From: Candidatus Nyctobacter psychrophilus
GTDB taxonomy: Bacteria; Vulcanimicrobiota; Vulcanimicrobiia; Vulcanimicrobiales; Vulcanimicrobiaceae
Reading direction: 5' to 3'
Assembly: GCA_014305025.1 (NCBI GenBank)
Contig: JACRTY010000017.1
Span: 124,001 to 188,000 of the forward strand
DNA: 64,000 bases
Numbering within the stretch: the first letter of the stretch is position 1; each line of letters starts with the position of its first letter. Both the position numbers and the translations under genes were made by a program. The notes under the pieces are model-generated. The model saw nothing but the letters and a program-made list of their open reading frames with translations. It searched no databases and was not told the DNA's origin. This document shows positions 8,642 to 18,329 of this stretch, piece after piece.

Positions 8642-10105
8642 GTGGTCGAGTCACTCCCCGGCGAGCTCGGTGCGCCCGCTTTACGATTGGTCGCATTCGT
8701 GGGCGACCTTCTCAGTATCGCGGTGCATGGCTATGCTCCGCAATACAAGGAAGACGCGGCGCGCCGCGCGCTGTGCGCCCCGTATACGGGGCTGCCGCTG
8801 GCCGATTCACGCGCCATCATCGCGGCATCCGGACAACGGCGCGCGGTAGCGGCGACGATCGCGGCCGACAGCGTTCCGCTCGCGCACGAATCGGCAGTGG
8901 CAGCACGCCGCTTCGCGCGTGCTCTCGACGACCTCACTCGCGCCTACCGCGCGCAAGGCGTCACCGCTTCGGAATACCTAAAAACTATCGCCCTGTCCTT
9001 TGGGCTCATCGAGAAACTCGACGAGCGCGAACGGCGGACGTTCGCGACGCTCGAAGCGCTCGCGGCCGCATCGGATGCGAAGCGCTTGCCCGGCGATGCC
9101 TTCAATGCCGAAGAGTTCGTAAGCGCGCTCGAGCATGGCGCAAAACGGACTCACCGTGAGCGGTCCGTGCCGCTCGAGCGCCGGCCGCTCGCGGCTCGCG
9201 AGCCAGAAGCAGCGCGCCCCGTGCCGCGCCGTAAAACGCATTTCAGCGCGTCATCGCTCGGCACGTTCGCCGAATGCGAACGCCGCTGGTATTACCGCTA
9301 CGTGTGCGCCGCCGTCGACGATCCCGGTTCGTCGGCGTCTTTCTACGGCACGGCCTTCCATACGGCCCTCGAACGCTTCCACGAGGAATTCCCGCGCGCC
9401 GACGCCGCGCCGCTCGATGTGTTGCAGCGTAAACTCGACGGTTACCTAGGCACGTCGTTCGAGCATCACCGGGGCGATTTCGAAACGAGCGTTGAATTCG
9501 AATTACAGCGCCGGCGAGCACTACGCACCGGACAGCGGTACCTCACGTGGTTCGTCGAGCGTTTCCGCGCACGCCCCTTTACCGTGATCGGGCGCGAGAC
9601 GGCCGTGGAGCTTGACCTGGACGGGTACGATTTCATCGGCTTCGTCGACCGCCTCGACCGCGACGACCGCACGGGCAACGTCACGGTCGTCGACTATAAG
9701 ACGGGAACGATTCCCGAAAGCGCCGAGCGGTATCGCGACAAGGTCGCGCGCTTGGTCGACTTTCAATTACCCTTTTACTATTTCGCGCGCACCGCCGCCG
9801 GGGACCGCGTGACCCGTTTAGCGCTCGTGCCGCTTAAGGACGCGGGCCGCGACGTCGCCCCGATCGAACTCGAAGTCGTTCCGCATGCGGAGCACCGTTC
9901 ACATTCCGACGCGACGACGGGAACGATCGGCCTTGATGAACTCGAGCGCGCGCGCGCCAAAATGACGGAACTGGCCGCGGCGCTCGCCGATGCGCCGCTC
10001 GAACGGTTCCCTCCGACCGACGATCCGTCGGCCTGCGCGTACTGCACCTACGCCAACGCCTGCCGCGAGCGGCCGCAGCGGCGCGAGGACCGGTTCGGGC
10101 ATTGA
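8642..10105 (+). CDS. PD-(D/E)XK nuclease, AddB/Cas4-like with Fe-S cysteines
   Basis: A 487-residue protein. The C-terminal 300 residues form a RecB-type nuclease: FSASSLGTFAECERRWYYRY, His in TAFHTALERFH, Asp in YDFIGFVDRLDR, and VVDYKTG with the catalytic Asp-x-Lys. Cys in FAECERR and three C-terminal Cys (CAYCTYANAC) look like the 4Fe-4S staple of AddB and Cas4. The N-terminal 180 residues are helical and resemble the end of an AddB helicase remnant. The GTG start is fixed by an in-frame stop at 8627. It is coupled (TTGA) to a UvrD-like helicase, so the pair probably processes DNA ends. Confidence 0.8.
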   Translation: MVESLPGELGAPALRLVAFVGDLLSIAVHGYAPQYKEDAARRALCAPYTGLPLADSRAIIAASGQRRAVAATIAADSVPLAHESAVAARRFARALDDLTRAYRAQGVTASEYLKTIALSFGLIEKLDERERRTFATLEALAAASDAKRLPGDAFNAEEFVSALEHGAKRTHRERSVPLERRPLAAREPEAARPVPRRKTHFSASSLGTFAECERRWYYRYVCAAVDDPGSSASFYGTAFHTALERFHEEFPRADAAPLDVLQRKLDGYLGTSFEHHRGDFETSVEFELQRRRALRTGQRYLTWFVERFRARPFTVIGRETAVELDLDGYDFIGFVDRLDRDDRTGNVTVVDYKTGTIPESAERYRDKVARLVDFQLPFYYFARTAAGDRVTRLALVPLKDAGRDVAPIELEVVPHAEHRSHSDATTGTIGLDELERARAKMTELAAALADAPLERFPPTDDPSACAYCTYANACRERPQRREDRFGH

Positions 10106-12321
10106 CCGCGTTGCTCGCTACCGCGCGCGCCGATGCGACCCAAAGCCGCGTCATCGCTCACCCGCCGACAGCTGGTTCACTCTCCGTTCGCGGGGCCGCC
10201 GGCTCGGGAAAGACGTTCGCATTGGTTGCTCGCGCGCACCGTCTCGCGCTCGAACATCGGGGCACCATCCTCGTCACTGCGCCAAGCGACGCCGGTGTCG
10301 CTCGATTGCGCGAAGGCTTCGGCGACGATGCGGCCGCGCGCCTGGCCCCGGCTTCATTCGGCGACATCGCACTTCGGATCTTGCGCGAGCACTGCGGACG
10401 GGATGTGGACGCCATCGACGACATCACCGCATCGATGCACTTCGAGCGCGCCGGGGCGGCACTGTTTGCCCTTGACTGGACGGAATTCGTCAGCGCCGAC
10501 ATCGATCCCGAGATTACGGGACTGCGCGCGCCGGAGCGTTTTTCGGCCGCGGCGTTTCGGCTGATCCGCAAATTGCGCGCTGCACTCGTATCGCCGGACG
10601 ACTTTCGCATCGCCGGGCTGCGCGGCGCGACGGCCTTCTACGCGAATCCGCCCAATCTCGCGGATGCCGCTTTGCTTGCGGAAACGCCGGGTAAATACCG
10701 CGACTCGCTACGCGTTAGCGCGGCAGAACTCGAACGGCAACGCGAACGGGAAGTCGATCTCGTTCGAATTTTAGCGCGCTTGTACGCTTCCTACGTCGAC
10801 GTTCTGGTCTCGAACGGCTGCCTCACGCCGACCGACGCCGTCTATGAAGCTGCGCTCGCCTTGCGCGCTCGGCCCGACGTACGGCTACGGGCTCGCGAAA
10901 CCTATGCGGCGATCCTCGTCGACAATGCTCAAGATCTCTCTGCCGCGCAGCTTGCACTAGTCGAAGGCATCGCCGCTGACGGCATGAGCAACGTCACCTT
11001 CGCCGGCGACGAAGCGCAGAATACGCGCAGCTTCGCCGGTGGCGGGCGCGGCGTTGCCGCGCTCAAGCAGGCCGCAACGACACACGAACTGGACGGCAGG
11101 TTCCGCTGCGCACCCGCCATTGAACGGGCCGCGCGGTCCGTGCTCGACCCCAAAGCCCGAGGCGACCACGACCGGACCGGCGATCCGGCGGTCGTCCTCT
11201 ACCGCGCCGGCGATGCCGGCGACGAAGCGCGCTACGTCGCCGAGGAAGTGCTGCGCCTCATCGCGCGCGGTACCCCACCCGAACGAATCGCGTTGCTGAA
11301 GCGCAACGTTCGGTGCGCGGGCGTCTACATCGATGCGTTGCTTGCGCGCGGCATTGAGGTCGAGGTCGCCGGCTCGGCCAGCCTGTTCGATTTTCCCGTC
11401 GTGGGCGATGCACTGGGGGCACTGTGGTCGGCCGTCGATCCATACCGCCACGATTTTCTGTTGCGCGTTCTGGCCTCACCCTGGCTGCGCCTGAACGATG
11501 CATCGCTGGCGATCTTGTGCGGCGATGCGCCGCAAGCCCAGGCGCTGCTGTTCCCTCTGCCCGACGACGTTCACGGTGCTCGGGCGGGACGATGGGATCG
11601 GCGCCGGGACGTGCGGCTGGGGCGCAACGTCGTGCGCGGCGACGTCGATGCCGAACTCTCTGGAGAGACGCGACAACGGTTGGCTTCTTTTCGCGCCGCG
11701 CGAGACCGCTGGGAGGCGCTGGCGCGCACGCTCGAGCCCTGCGAACTCGTGCAGCTGGTGCTCGACGAGACGGTACTTGCGACGTCGAGCGACGATGCGC
11801 GCGGCCGCTTCGAACGTCGTCTGATCGCCCGGCTGATCACCATGTTCGAGTCGGCCGCCGTCCGCGATCCGCTTGCCTCGCTGTACGAGCTCCTGCAATA
11901 CTTCGAACGCGTAACGAGAATCGAAGACGACTTACTTGCGCTCGGTGCCAACGATGCGCACGCCGTCATGGTGCTCGATGTCGAGGCCGCCAAGGGTTCG
12001 ACGTTCGACGCGGTCTTTGCGGTCGACGTACGCGCCGGCGCATGGCCGCGCTATTACACGCCCGATGCCTTCCTGTTCATGCCGTCGGCCGGCATGATTC
12101 CCAAAGAAAATGTCGGAGATGCGCGGGCTGCGCGCACGGCCAAGTTTACCTACGCACTCCACGCCCACAAGCTGCGCGATAAATACGCGGCCGAGGATCG
12201 TCGTGCGCTCTACACCGCCATGACGCGCGCGAGCGCGCATCTCTCGATCAGTGCCTCGGGCCGTCCCACCCGAGGCCTCGGGACGCCGGAGTTCTTAGAA
12301 GAATTGCTCGGACATCAGTAG
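10102..12321 (+). CDS. UvrD/AddA-like helicase with variant Walker B
   Basis: A 739-residue superfamily 1 helicase. Walker A is GAAGSGKT at residues 31-38. Motif III is FAGDEAQNTRSFAGG, motif IV RFRCAPAIERA, motif V VLDVEAAKGSTFDAVFAV and motif VI ALYTAMTRASAHLSIS. Motif II, normally DExQD, reads D274-N-A-Q-D, so the catalytic Glu is Asn. No nuclease domain follows; that activity sits in the upstream coupled gene. By analogy with AddAB and AdnAB, where one motor can be inactive, this subunit may be a weak or non-hydrolysing motor. It is followed directly by a GNAT gene with a 1-base overlap. Confidence 0.8.
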   Translation: MTALLATARADATQSRVIAHPPTAGSLSVRGAAGSGKTFALVARAHRLALEHRGTILVTAPSDAGVARLREGFGDDAAARLAPASFGDIALRILREHCGRDVDAIDDITASMHFERAGAALFALDWTEFVSADIDPEITGLRAPERFSAAAFRLIRKLRAALVSPDDFRIAGLRGATAFYANPPNLADAALLAETPGKYRDSLRVSAAELERQREREVDLVRILARLYASYVDVLVSNGCLTPTDAVYEAALALRARPDVRLRARETYAAILVDNAQDLSAAQLALVEGIAADGMSNVTFAGDEAQNTRSFAGGGRGVAALKQAATTHELDGRFRCAPAIERAARSVLDPKARGDHDRTGDPAVVLYRAGDAGDEARYVAEEVLRLIARGTPPERIALLKRNVRCAGVYIDALLARGIEVEVAGSASLFDFPVVGDALGALWSAVDPYRHDFLLRVLASPWLRLNDASLAILCGDAPQAQALLFPLPDDVHGARAGRWDRRRDVRLGRNVVRGDVDAELSGETRQRLASFRAARDRWEALARTLEPCELVQLVLDETVLATSSDDARGRFERRLIARLITMFESAAVRDPLASLYELLQYFERVTRIEDDLLALGANDAHAVMVLDVEAAKGSTFDAVFAVDVRAGAWPRYYTPDAFLFMPSAGMIPKENVGDARAARTAKFTYALHAHKLRDKYAAEDRRALYTAMTRASAHLSISASGRPTRGLGTPEFLEELLGHQ

Positions 12322-13295
12322 TGCCGGCCATCGTGCTGGAGCCGATCGGCGTCGAAGCCTACGTGCGCGACGTGTTGCCGCACACGTTCGAAACGTGGGG
12401 CGAGGGGCGTAGCTTCGAGCGTTACGCCGATGATTTTCGCGCGGTCGCGACCAGCGTCTACGGAAAGCGACGTCCCTTCACCGTCGCTTTGCGCGAAGAC
12501 GGTGAACTCGCGTGCTCGTGCAAGAATTACGACCGCGAGTTGCGCTTCGGAGGACGCTCGCTGCGCGCCACGGGCATCGGCGCGGTCTTTACGCCGCCGC
12601 AGCTGCGCGGCCGCGGCTATGCCAGCATTATGCTGGGCGCTTTGCTCGACGCGGAGCGCGCCGCCGGGCGCGACCTCGCCTTCCTGTATTCCGACATCCA
12701 TCCCGCCTTTTACGAACGACTCGGCTTCGTGCGGTTGCCGTCGCGCCTCCTTACCGTCCGCGCCGCATCGCTCGACGGCTCCCCGGCCGGCGCGCTTCCG
12801 CTGACGACGAGCGAGTGGGCTGGCGTGCGCCGTTGTTTTGAGGCACTGGACGCCGAGCGTACCTGGAGCCTGCGGCGTACGCCGCTGGTATGGGATTGGA
12901 TGCGCGATCGTTGGAACGCTCCCATTCGCAACGGGACCCAGCCCGTGCATCTCGCCGTACGTCGTGCCCGAACCGTAATAGCGTATGCGATCGGCCGCCG
13001 CATACCGGCACAGGACACGTTCGTGTTGGATGATTTCGCGTACGACGGCGACGAGGGCCGAGCGAAACTGCCCGCACTTTTGCGCGCAGCCGCGGGCGAT
13101 TTACGCCGCGTCGCCGGTTGGCTACCGCCTTTACCCGGCCGGGACGTTCTGCCGCGCGGCTCCGTGCGCTCGCGCCGGGATGCCGTCTTCATGATCGTTC
13201 CTCTGTCGCCGCCCGCGCGCGCTTGGTGGGCGGCGGTCAAAGATCAAACCTTGGAGAGCAGAGCGGATCCCACGTGGAGCTCCGACCACATCTAG
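12321..13295 (+). CDS. GNAT family N-acetyltransferase (Eis-like layout)
   Basis: A 324-residue protein. Residues 70-135 form the GNAT core: RATGIGAVFTPPQLRGRGYASIMLGALL is the acetyl-CoA loop (Q/RxxGxG/A as LRGRGYA), followed by FLYSDIHPAFYERLGFVRL. A second, weaker domain fills the rest, as in Eis-like enzymes. The acceptor is unknown. The GTG start shares one base with the helicase stop, so it belongs to the same transcript as the nuclease-helicase pair; whether it modifies those proteins is open. Confidence 0.75.
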   Translation: MPAIVLEPIGVEAYVRDVLPHTFETWGEGRSFERYADDFRAVATSVYGKRRPFTVALREDGELACSCKNYDRELRFGGRSLRATGIGAVFTPPQLRGRGYASIMLGALLDAERAAGRDLAFLYSDIHPAFYERLGFVRLPSRLLTVRAASLDGSPAGALPLTTSEWAGVRRCFEALDAERTWSLRRTPLVWDWMRDRWNAPIRNGTQPVHLAVRRARTVIAYAIGRRIPAQDTFVLDDFAYDGDEGRAKLPALLRAAAGDLRRVAGWLPPLPGRDVLPRGSVRSRRDAVFMIVPLSPPARAWWAAVKDQTLESRADPTWSSDHI

Positions 13296-13418
13296 GCGCG
13301 CGCTTCTGGCCGTCGATCGGTGACGAGTCAGGTGCGGTTTTCCAACCAGTCGCGCGCTGACGGCGCCTGCATGGGGCGCTCGGCCAGGCGTCGTTGGGGC
13401 TGCGACGAAGCGGTCGGC

Positions 13419-14027
13419 ATGGCGGAGCGCGACCGGCAGATGCTACTGGAACGGGCGCTCGCGCTTGCCGACGCGCGGCCCGAAGACTTTCACGGCGACC
13501 GCTCACCGCCGCGCGATGCCGATCCGCGGCTCCTCAAGCGGATCGACGATACGGCGCTGCGGACGAAATTAATCGCCGTCGGGCTGGCCGAGGGGCTGCA
13601 GTCGCCCAAGGGGCCGCAAAAGATCGCGTCGATCCTGCGGGTCTATCCCGCCTTCGATGCGCCGCCAGTCAGCACCAACAACGGCCGTGCGGCGCGGGGC
13701 AAACGCCGCCCGGCGCGCAACGCCGGCCAGCGACCATCCCGCTTACCGACCGTCGTGCAGTTGGAAAGGCTCCTCTTGCGCTATCGCCAGATCGAGGCCG
13801 AGGTTACGGGACAACTGGGCGTGCAACTCGACGAACGAATCGCGCAACTCAAGGGCGACATCGCGGGTGTCGACGGCGAGGCCCTGGAGGCGGCCTACCG
13901 GGAACTGGGCGTTGCCCTCGAGCGCAAGCGCGCGCTGGCCGCGCAAATCGCCGTTGAGACGTTCGGGCGCTTGAACGACGACCGCGAGTTCCCCGAGCGA
14001 GAGTTCCTTCGCCTCTTGGCCCGGTAA
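13419..14027 (+). CDS. Hypothetical charged helical protein
   Basis: A 202-residue soluble protein, not recognised. The N-terminal half carries PRDADPRLLKRIDDTALRTKLIAVGLAEGL, then a basic linker (RAARGKRRPARNAGQRPSR). The C-terminal 95 residues are strongly helical and heptad-like (VVQLERLLLRYRQIEAEVTGQL to ALEAAYRELGVALERKRALAAQIA), so coiled-coil is likely. An upstream GTG at 13320 would add 33 poorly ordered residues. It follows the GNAT gene by about 120 bases on the same strand. Confidence 0.5.
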   Translation: MAERDRQMLLERALALADARPEDFHGDRSPPRDADPRLLKRIDDTALRTKLIAVGLAEGLQSPKGPQKIASILRVYPAFDAPPVSTNNGRAARGKRRPARNAGQRPSRLPTVVQLERLLLRYRQIEAEVTGQLGVQLDERIAQLKGDIAGVDGEALEAAYRELGVALERKRALAAQIAVETFGRLNDDREFPEREFLRLLAR

Positions 14028-14092
14028 GTTCAACGCCGGGGCCGCCGCCAGTGTGACTGCGCGCCGGCAATCGAAAGACCGATACAAAACGT

Positions 14093-15625
14093 ATGTCAGG
14101 CATGGAACCAGGGCGCGGTCGTCAGCTCCTTCGTAGCGTACTGATCGTCGCGCTGTTCGGTACCTGCCTTGCCCTGGCGGGGCATCCCGGACAGTTGGTG
14201 GCTCAAACCCCGATGCTGGGCCAGACCCCAGCGGGCCAAACGCCGACCTATGCGACCCTCGGGGACCAAGCGGTCAGCTCGCTCTTGCGCTCCTTCTACG
14301 CGGGCAAGGGCTACTGGCGCGACTGTCCTGAATCGCGCTGCTGGATCCACAATAGCGACTGGGGCTCGGACTCGCTGACGAATACCCTTTACCTGCGCTG
14401 GCTCACCACCCACGACGCTCATGTGCCGCCCATCCTCGCAGCGCTGGCGCACACGGCGCGACGGTATGCGCCGCCTTGTCAGGGCCGGCGCTGCCTGCTG
14501 TGGAGCGACGTTCCGATGTGGGATTCCGTCGCCGCTTCGCGCGAACATGATGTTCTGCCCGGTGACGAACAGGCGCTGGAAAAAGCGCAAGCTGCCTTTG
14601 CGGCGGTCGACCAATCGCGCGTATACAACGTCGGCGCGTGTCCCTCGATCCGTTACCAACGTCCTTTCGGACGCGGCGATCATCTCAAGACGCTTGAATC
14701 CGATTCCAACGGCGTCAAGGCGGCGCTCCTCTTATTTGACGAGACGCGCGATGCGAGCTATCTGAGCATCGCGATGCAGCGCTACGATGCGATCCGGCAT
14801 TATTTCCTCGATCCGCGCTTGCCGCTGTACTCGGTCTACGTCTTCGATGACGGCCGCCACTGCAGGCAGGTTCCGCATCGCTATTTTGCGTCGGTCAACG
14901 GCAACATGATCTGGAACGGCATCGCCCTCTATCACGCGACGAGCATCGGCGCGTATCGCACGCAAGCGCTGGGCACGGCACACGCAGTCGCACGCTACCT
15001 GTCCGATCCGCATGGCGTGTTCATGGATCTGCAAGCCGAGAACGACCTCGAAGAGCCGCTGGTCGAGGCCATGTTCGTCCTGGCGACACAAGAAAACCAG
15101 GCCTTCGCGCGACACTGGTTACTGACCAACGCATCGGCAGCGTACTCGGCGCGCAAGCCCGACGGTACGTACGGCCGTTTCTTCGACGGTCCTCCTCCCG
15201 CGGCGACCGTCACGGCTTGGCAAACCAACGGAGGCTTAGCAGCCGAGATTGCCGCCGCGGCACTGGACGCTTCGGCCACCGTCGGCCGTCCGTCCTGGGA
15301 TGAGGCCATTTTCGTGCCGCGCGACATCTCACATCTGCCGGCTACGATTCGGTTCGATGGTTCGGGGTTCGCGCTGATCGGCACCCTTGGCGAAAAATGT
15401 TGTCAACCGGGACATGCGCGCATCGTCATCGACGGGCGTGAAACGATCAACGAGATCGGCAGTTGGCAAAACAAGTCGAGTTCGGGGCATCGCTTTCCGA
15501 ATTCCGTCCTGTTCGCATGGCGCTGGCCGGTACGCGGCGCGCACCAAGTGACGTTGCTGCCCGGCATCTACGATGCCAAAGAAGGCGGGCCGTACCTGCA
15601 CGCGAGCGGGTATTTGGTACGGTAG
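14093..15625 (+). CDS. Secreted (alpha/alpha)6-barrel-like protein, possible glycosidase
   Basis: A 510-residue exported protein with a signal peptide (residues 10-38, RSVLIVALFGTCLALA to VAQTP). The core has repeated helical-hairpin signatures such as DWGSDSLTNTLYLRWL, LESDSNGVKAALLLFDETRDASYL and SVNGNMIWNGIALYHATS, reminiscent of GH76 and related six-hairpin enzymes. The C-terminal 110 residues look beta-rich. There are several cysteines (CPESRC, CQGRRC, CC), as expected for a secreted protein. Family and substrate are uncertain, and no catalytic acid pair can be assigned safely. Confidence 0.6.
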   Translation: MSGMEPGRGRQLLRSVLIVALFGTCLALAGHPGQLVAQTPMLGQTPAGQTPTYATLGDQAVSSLLRSFYAGKGYWRDCPESRCWIHNSDWGSDSLTNTLYLRWLTTHDAHVPPILAALAHTARRYAPPCQGRRCLLWSDVPMWDSVAASREHDVLPGDEQALEKAQAAFAAVDQSRVYNVGACPSIRYQRPFGRGDHLKTLESDSNGVKAALLLFDETRDASYLSIAMQRYDAIRHYFLDPRLPLYSVYVFDDGRHCRQVPHRYFASVNGNMIWNGIALYHATSIGAYRTQALGTAHAVARYLSDPHGVFMDLQAENDLEEPLVEAMFVLATQENQAFARHWLLTNASAAYSARKPDGTYGRFFDGPPPAATVTAWQTNGGLAAEIAAAALDASATVGRPSWDEAIFVPRDISHLPATIRFDGSGFALIGTLGEKCCQPGHARIVIDGRETINEIGSWQNKSSSGHRFPNSVLFAWRWPVRGAHQVTLLPGIYDAKEGGPYLHASGYLVR

Positions 15626-15638
15626 CCAGCCGCGCTTA

Positions 15639-16703
15639 TCACACTCTACGGATTGCGTCGCTGGAAAAGAGCGACAGTTCGCGCAGCGGATCGTCGGTTA
15701 TCGATGCGACGCGAACGCCCAGAAGACGGACGGCGGCTCCATCGAGTCCGGCGCGCAGCAAGCACCGCAAAGCCGCCCGCTCGATAATCGCGGCGTCGTC
15801 GGTGGCGACGGCCAACTGTGTTTGGCGGGCGATGATCGTAAAACTTGACAACTTGATCTTCACGCCGATCGTCGAGCCGCGTAAGCGGTGGTCCACGAGG
15901 CGGCGCGCCACGTCGGCCGACAGCGACCGCAGGGCCGAGTGCAGTTCCGCGCCGTCGCGGATGTCGTATTCGAAGGTCTCCTCGCTCGACACCGAGCGCG
16001 TCGGGCGATCTACTTCGACTTTGCGATTATCGTAGCCACGGGCGAGTTCGCGCACGGCCTTGCCGCCGCGTCCGAACAATTCGTAGGCGAGCAAGTCGGA
16101 CAGTTCGGCCAGCGCGCCGATGGTCGTGATGCCCCGTGCAGCGAGCCGGTTTTGCGTCTTCGGTCCGATGCCCCACAAGCGGCCGGCGGGCAACGGCGCA
16201 AGATACGCTGCTTCGCGACCTGGTTCTATCGCGATGAGTCCGTCGGGCTTGGCGTCGTCACTGGCTATTTTTGCCGGCATCTTTCCGCTCGCGACGCCCG
16301 CGCTGATCGTCAAGCCGATTTCGGCCTGCACGGCCGCGCGCACGCCTTGCGCATAGGCTACGGCTTGCGGTAAGTCCCGTGAGCCCAGCGCGACGAACGC
16401 TTCATCCAGCGAGAGCCCCTCGACGGCGTCACCACCACGCGCGAAGATTTCGAACACCGCCGCCGACAGCTCCCGATACCGCGTGAAGTTCGGTGGTGAA
16501 ACCAGTAACGTAGAACACAACTCTTTGGCTTGCGACAACGGCATCGCCGAGCGCACGCCGTACCGGCGCGCCTCGTATGAGGCGGTAAGCACGACCGCTC
16601 GTCGCGATGCTCCCGCGACGGCGAGCGGTTTGCCGCGCAGGTTCGGATCGTCTCGCTGCGCGACGCTTGCATAAAAGGCATCGATGTCAAAATGCGCGAT
16701 CAC
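15639..16703 (-). CDS. dinB: DNA polymerase IV (Y family)
   Basis: Error-prone translesion polymerase. Metal ligands are visible: Asp in AHFDIDAFYAS at residues 5-8 and Asp-Glu in GLSLDEAFVAL near 99. The 354 residues include the helix-hairpin-helix GRLWGIGPKTQNRLAARGI and the little finger with RSVSSEETFEYDI. The final part (PLRELSLFSSD) resembles a clamp-binding tail (xLxLF). The GTG start overlaps the stop of nfo as GTGA, so it is the last gene of the repair run. Confidence 0.95.
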   Translation of the reverse strand: MIAHFDIDAFYASVAQRDDPNLRGKPLAVAGASRRAVVLTASYEARRYGVRSAMPLSQAKELCSTLLVSPPNFTRYRELSAAVFEIFARGGDAVEGLSLDEAFVALGSRDLPQAVAYAQGVRAAVQAEIGLTISAGVASGKMPAKIASDDAKPDGLIAIEPGREAAYLAPLPAGRLWGIGPKTQNRLAARGITTIGALAELSDLLAYELFGRGGKAVRELARGYDNRKVEVDRPTRSVSSEETFEYDIRDGAELHSALRSLSADVARRLVDHRLRGSTIGVKIKLSSFTIIARQTQLAVATDDAAIIERAALRCLLRAGLDGAAVRLLGVRVASITDDPLRELSLFSSDAIRRV

Positions 16704-17575
16704 GATCCCGTCGGGAGGGGCGCCGCGTCGTCGCTGCGGGCCCTGGCGAAGATGAGGCGTAATGTCTGCATGTTGCGCGCGTCGTCGGTAGCGTCGCCGG
16801 GCGTTTCCAAGATCGCCGTTTTGCCCTGCAGTTCAGGGTGCCGGGCGAGCGCGCGGAAGCCGGCCATGCCGATGAGCCCTTCACCGATGTGCCAGTGCCG
16901 GTCGCGGTTGCCGCCCAACGGAACCTGCGTATCGTTGAAGTGGAACATCTTCACGCGATCCAGACCGATGCATTGGTCGACGAGCATGATGAACCGGTCC
17001 ACGGCCTGTGCCGAATCGATTTGGTACCCGGCGGCCCAGGAGTGTGCGGTATCCAGACAGATGCCGAGCTGCGGGTGATTCAGCGTGCGCACGAACGCGC
17101 CTAGCTCCTCGAGCGTTCCACCGCACAGCGCTCCTGCGCCGGCCGAGTTTTCGAGCACGAGATAAACACCGGACGCGATGGCGGCCAACGCCTTCTCCAA
17201 CAACTGCACGACCGCAGCGAAGCCTTGCTCGCGGTCGCGCGTTCCGTACGAACCGAGATGGGTGTTCACGAAATCGATGCCGCCGGCGGCCGCAACGGCC
17301 AGATCGTGGCGCAGCAAGCGCAGCGAATTGTTCGCGATTTTCGGCTGGTCGCTCGCCAGATTGATGAGATACGACGTGTGGATCGCCGTGCGTTCGATGC
17401 CGGCTGCCGTTCGAGCGCTGCGAAACCGTTCGAGCGCCGGCGCGTCGACCGCTTCCAACCGGTACGTTTTGGGGTTGCCCGAAAAGATCTGCATCGCGGT
17501 GCAGCCCAGACTGGCCACCGTAGCAACGGCAGCCTCGTGGCCGGTTGCAGTCCCGACGTGTAGCCCTAAATACAC
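16700..17575 (-). CDS. nfo: Endonuclease IV (AP endonuclease)
   Basis: Zinc-dependent TIM-barrel AP endonuclease. Metal ligands can be followed in order: His in IHTSYLINLAS, His in VNTHLGSYG, Glu in LVLENSAGAG, Asp and His in CLDTAHSWAAGY, His in MFHFNDTQ with Asp, His in RHWHIGEG and Glu in ILETPG. The start is a GTG giving VYLGLHVGT, two bases after the upstream methyltransferase stop, and gives the usual length of 291 residues. Coupling to dinB joins base-excision repair to translesion synthesis. Confidence 0.95.
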   Translation of the reverse strand: MYLGLHVGTATGHEAAVATVASLGCTAMQIFSGNPKTYRLEAVDAPALERFRSARTAAGIERTAIHTSYLINLASDQPKIANNSLRLLRHDLAVAAAGGIDFVNTHLGSYGTRDREQGFAAVVQLLEKALAAIASGVYLVLENSAGAGALCGGTLEELGAFVRTLNHPQLGICLDTAHSWAAGYQIDSAQAVDRFIMLVDQCIGLDRVKMFHFNDTQVPLGGNRDRHWHIGEGLIGMAGFRALARHPELQGKTAILETPGDATDDARNMQTLRLIFARARSDDAAPLPTGS

Positions 17576-17577
17576 GC

Positions 17578-18324
17578 TTATGCGACCGTGGGAACGCGCC
17601 CCAAATAGAGCAACTGCACATACGAAAGAGCGAGGTCGCCCTCCGCCGGGCCCAGCCGCTCGCGCAACGCCGTGAAATAGTCTTCCAACCGTTCGCCGTA
17701 CGTGTCGCGCGCCATCGCCCGCGAGCGTTCGTAGCCGAGAAATTCGCCGACCGGCATGTGGACGATCCACGGCACGATGCGCAGGTGCTTGTCGACGAAC
17801 GGCGCGCCGTCGTATGCGTCGAAGTCATTGGCCAGGATGTCCGCGGGCGGTTGCTGACCGACGGCATGCGCGGCCTGTTCCCGCAGCAAACGCGTCGCGT
17901 CGCCGCGCATTAGGCCCTTCCACCAGATCGCAACGATGCCGCCGGGTCGCACGACACGCGCGCATTCGACGAGCGCCTGCGGTTGGTCGAACCAATGGAA
18001 CGCCTGGGCGCTGGTCGCCGCGTCGAAGCTTGCGCTGCCGAACGGCAGGCATTCAGCCCGAGCGTTGCTAAACGACGCCGGCCTGACGCGTTCCCGCGCG
18101 TGCGCCAGCATCGCCTCACTGCAGTCGACGCCCGTCACCGAGCAGCCCCTGCGCGCCAGTTCGGCCGTTACGAGGCCCGTTCCGCAGCCGACATCGACGA
18201 CCCGCTGCCCCGCGTCCAAACCGTATGCAAAAAGCGCATCGTACAGTTCGGGGGCGTAGCCGATGCGGTAGCGATCGTACGCATCGGCGAGTTCGTCGAA
18301 CGACCCGACCGGTGCGTGCTGCAT
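17578..18324 (-). CDS. SAM-dependent methyltransferase (class I)
   Basis: A 248-residue soluble enzyme. Motif I is VVDVGCGTGLVTAEL near residues 42-56, then the acidic end of beta2 in VTGVDCSEAM, and FDAATSAQAFHWFDQPQAL as motif IV. This is the Methyltransf_11 / UbiE-like type acting on small molecules. It sits between the helicase and nfo with gaps of 5 and 2 bases, so it is part of the same operon. The substrate is unknown, and a link to DNA repair is only contextual. Confidence 0.85.
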   Translation of the reverse strand: MQHAPVGSFDELADAYDRYRIGYAPELYDALFAYGLDAGQRVVDVGCGTGLVTAELARRGCSVTGVDCSEAMLAHARERVRPASFSNARAECLPFGSASFDAATSAQAFHWFDQPQALVECARVVRPGGIVAIWWKGLMRGDATRLLREQAAHAVGQQPPADILANDFDAYDGAPFVDKHLRIVPWIVHMPVGEFLGYERSRAMARDTYGERLEDYFTALRERLGPAEGDLALSYVQLLYLGRVPTVA

Positions 18325-18329
18325 GGACC

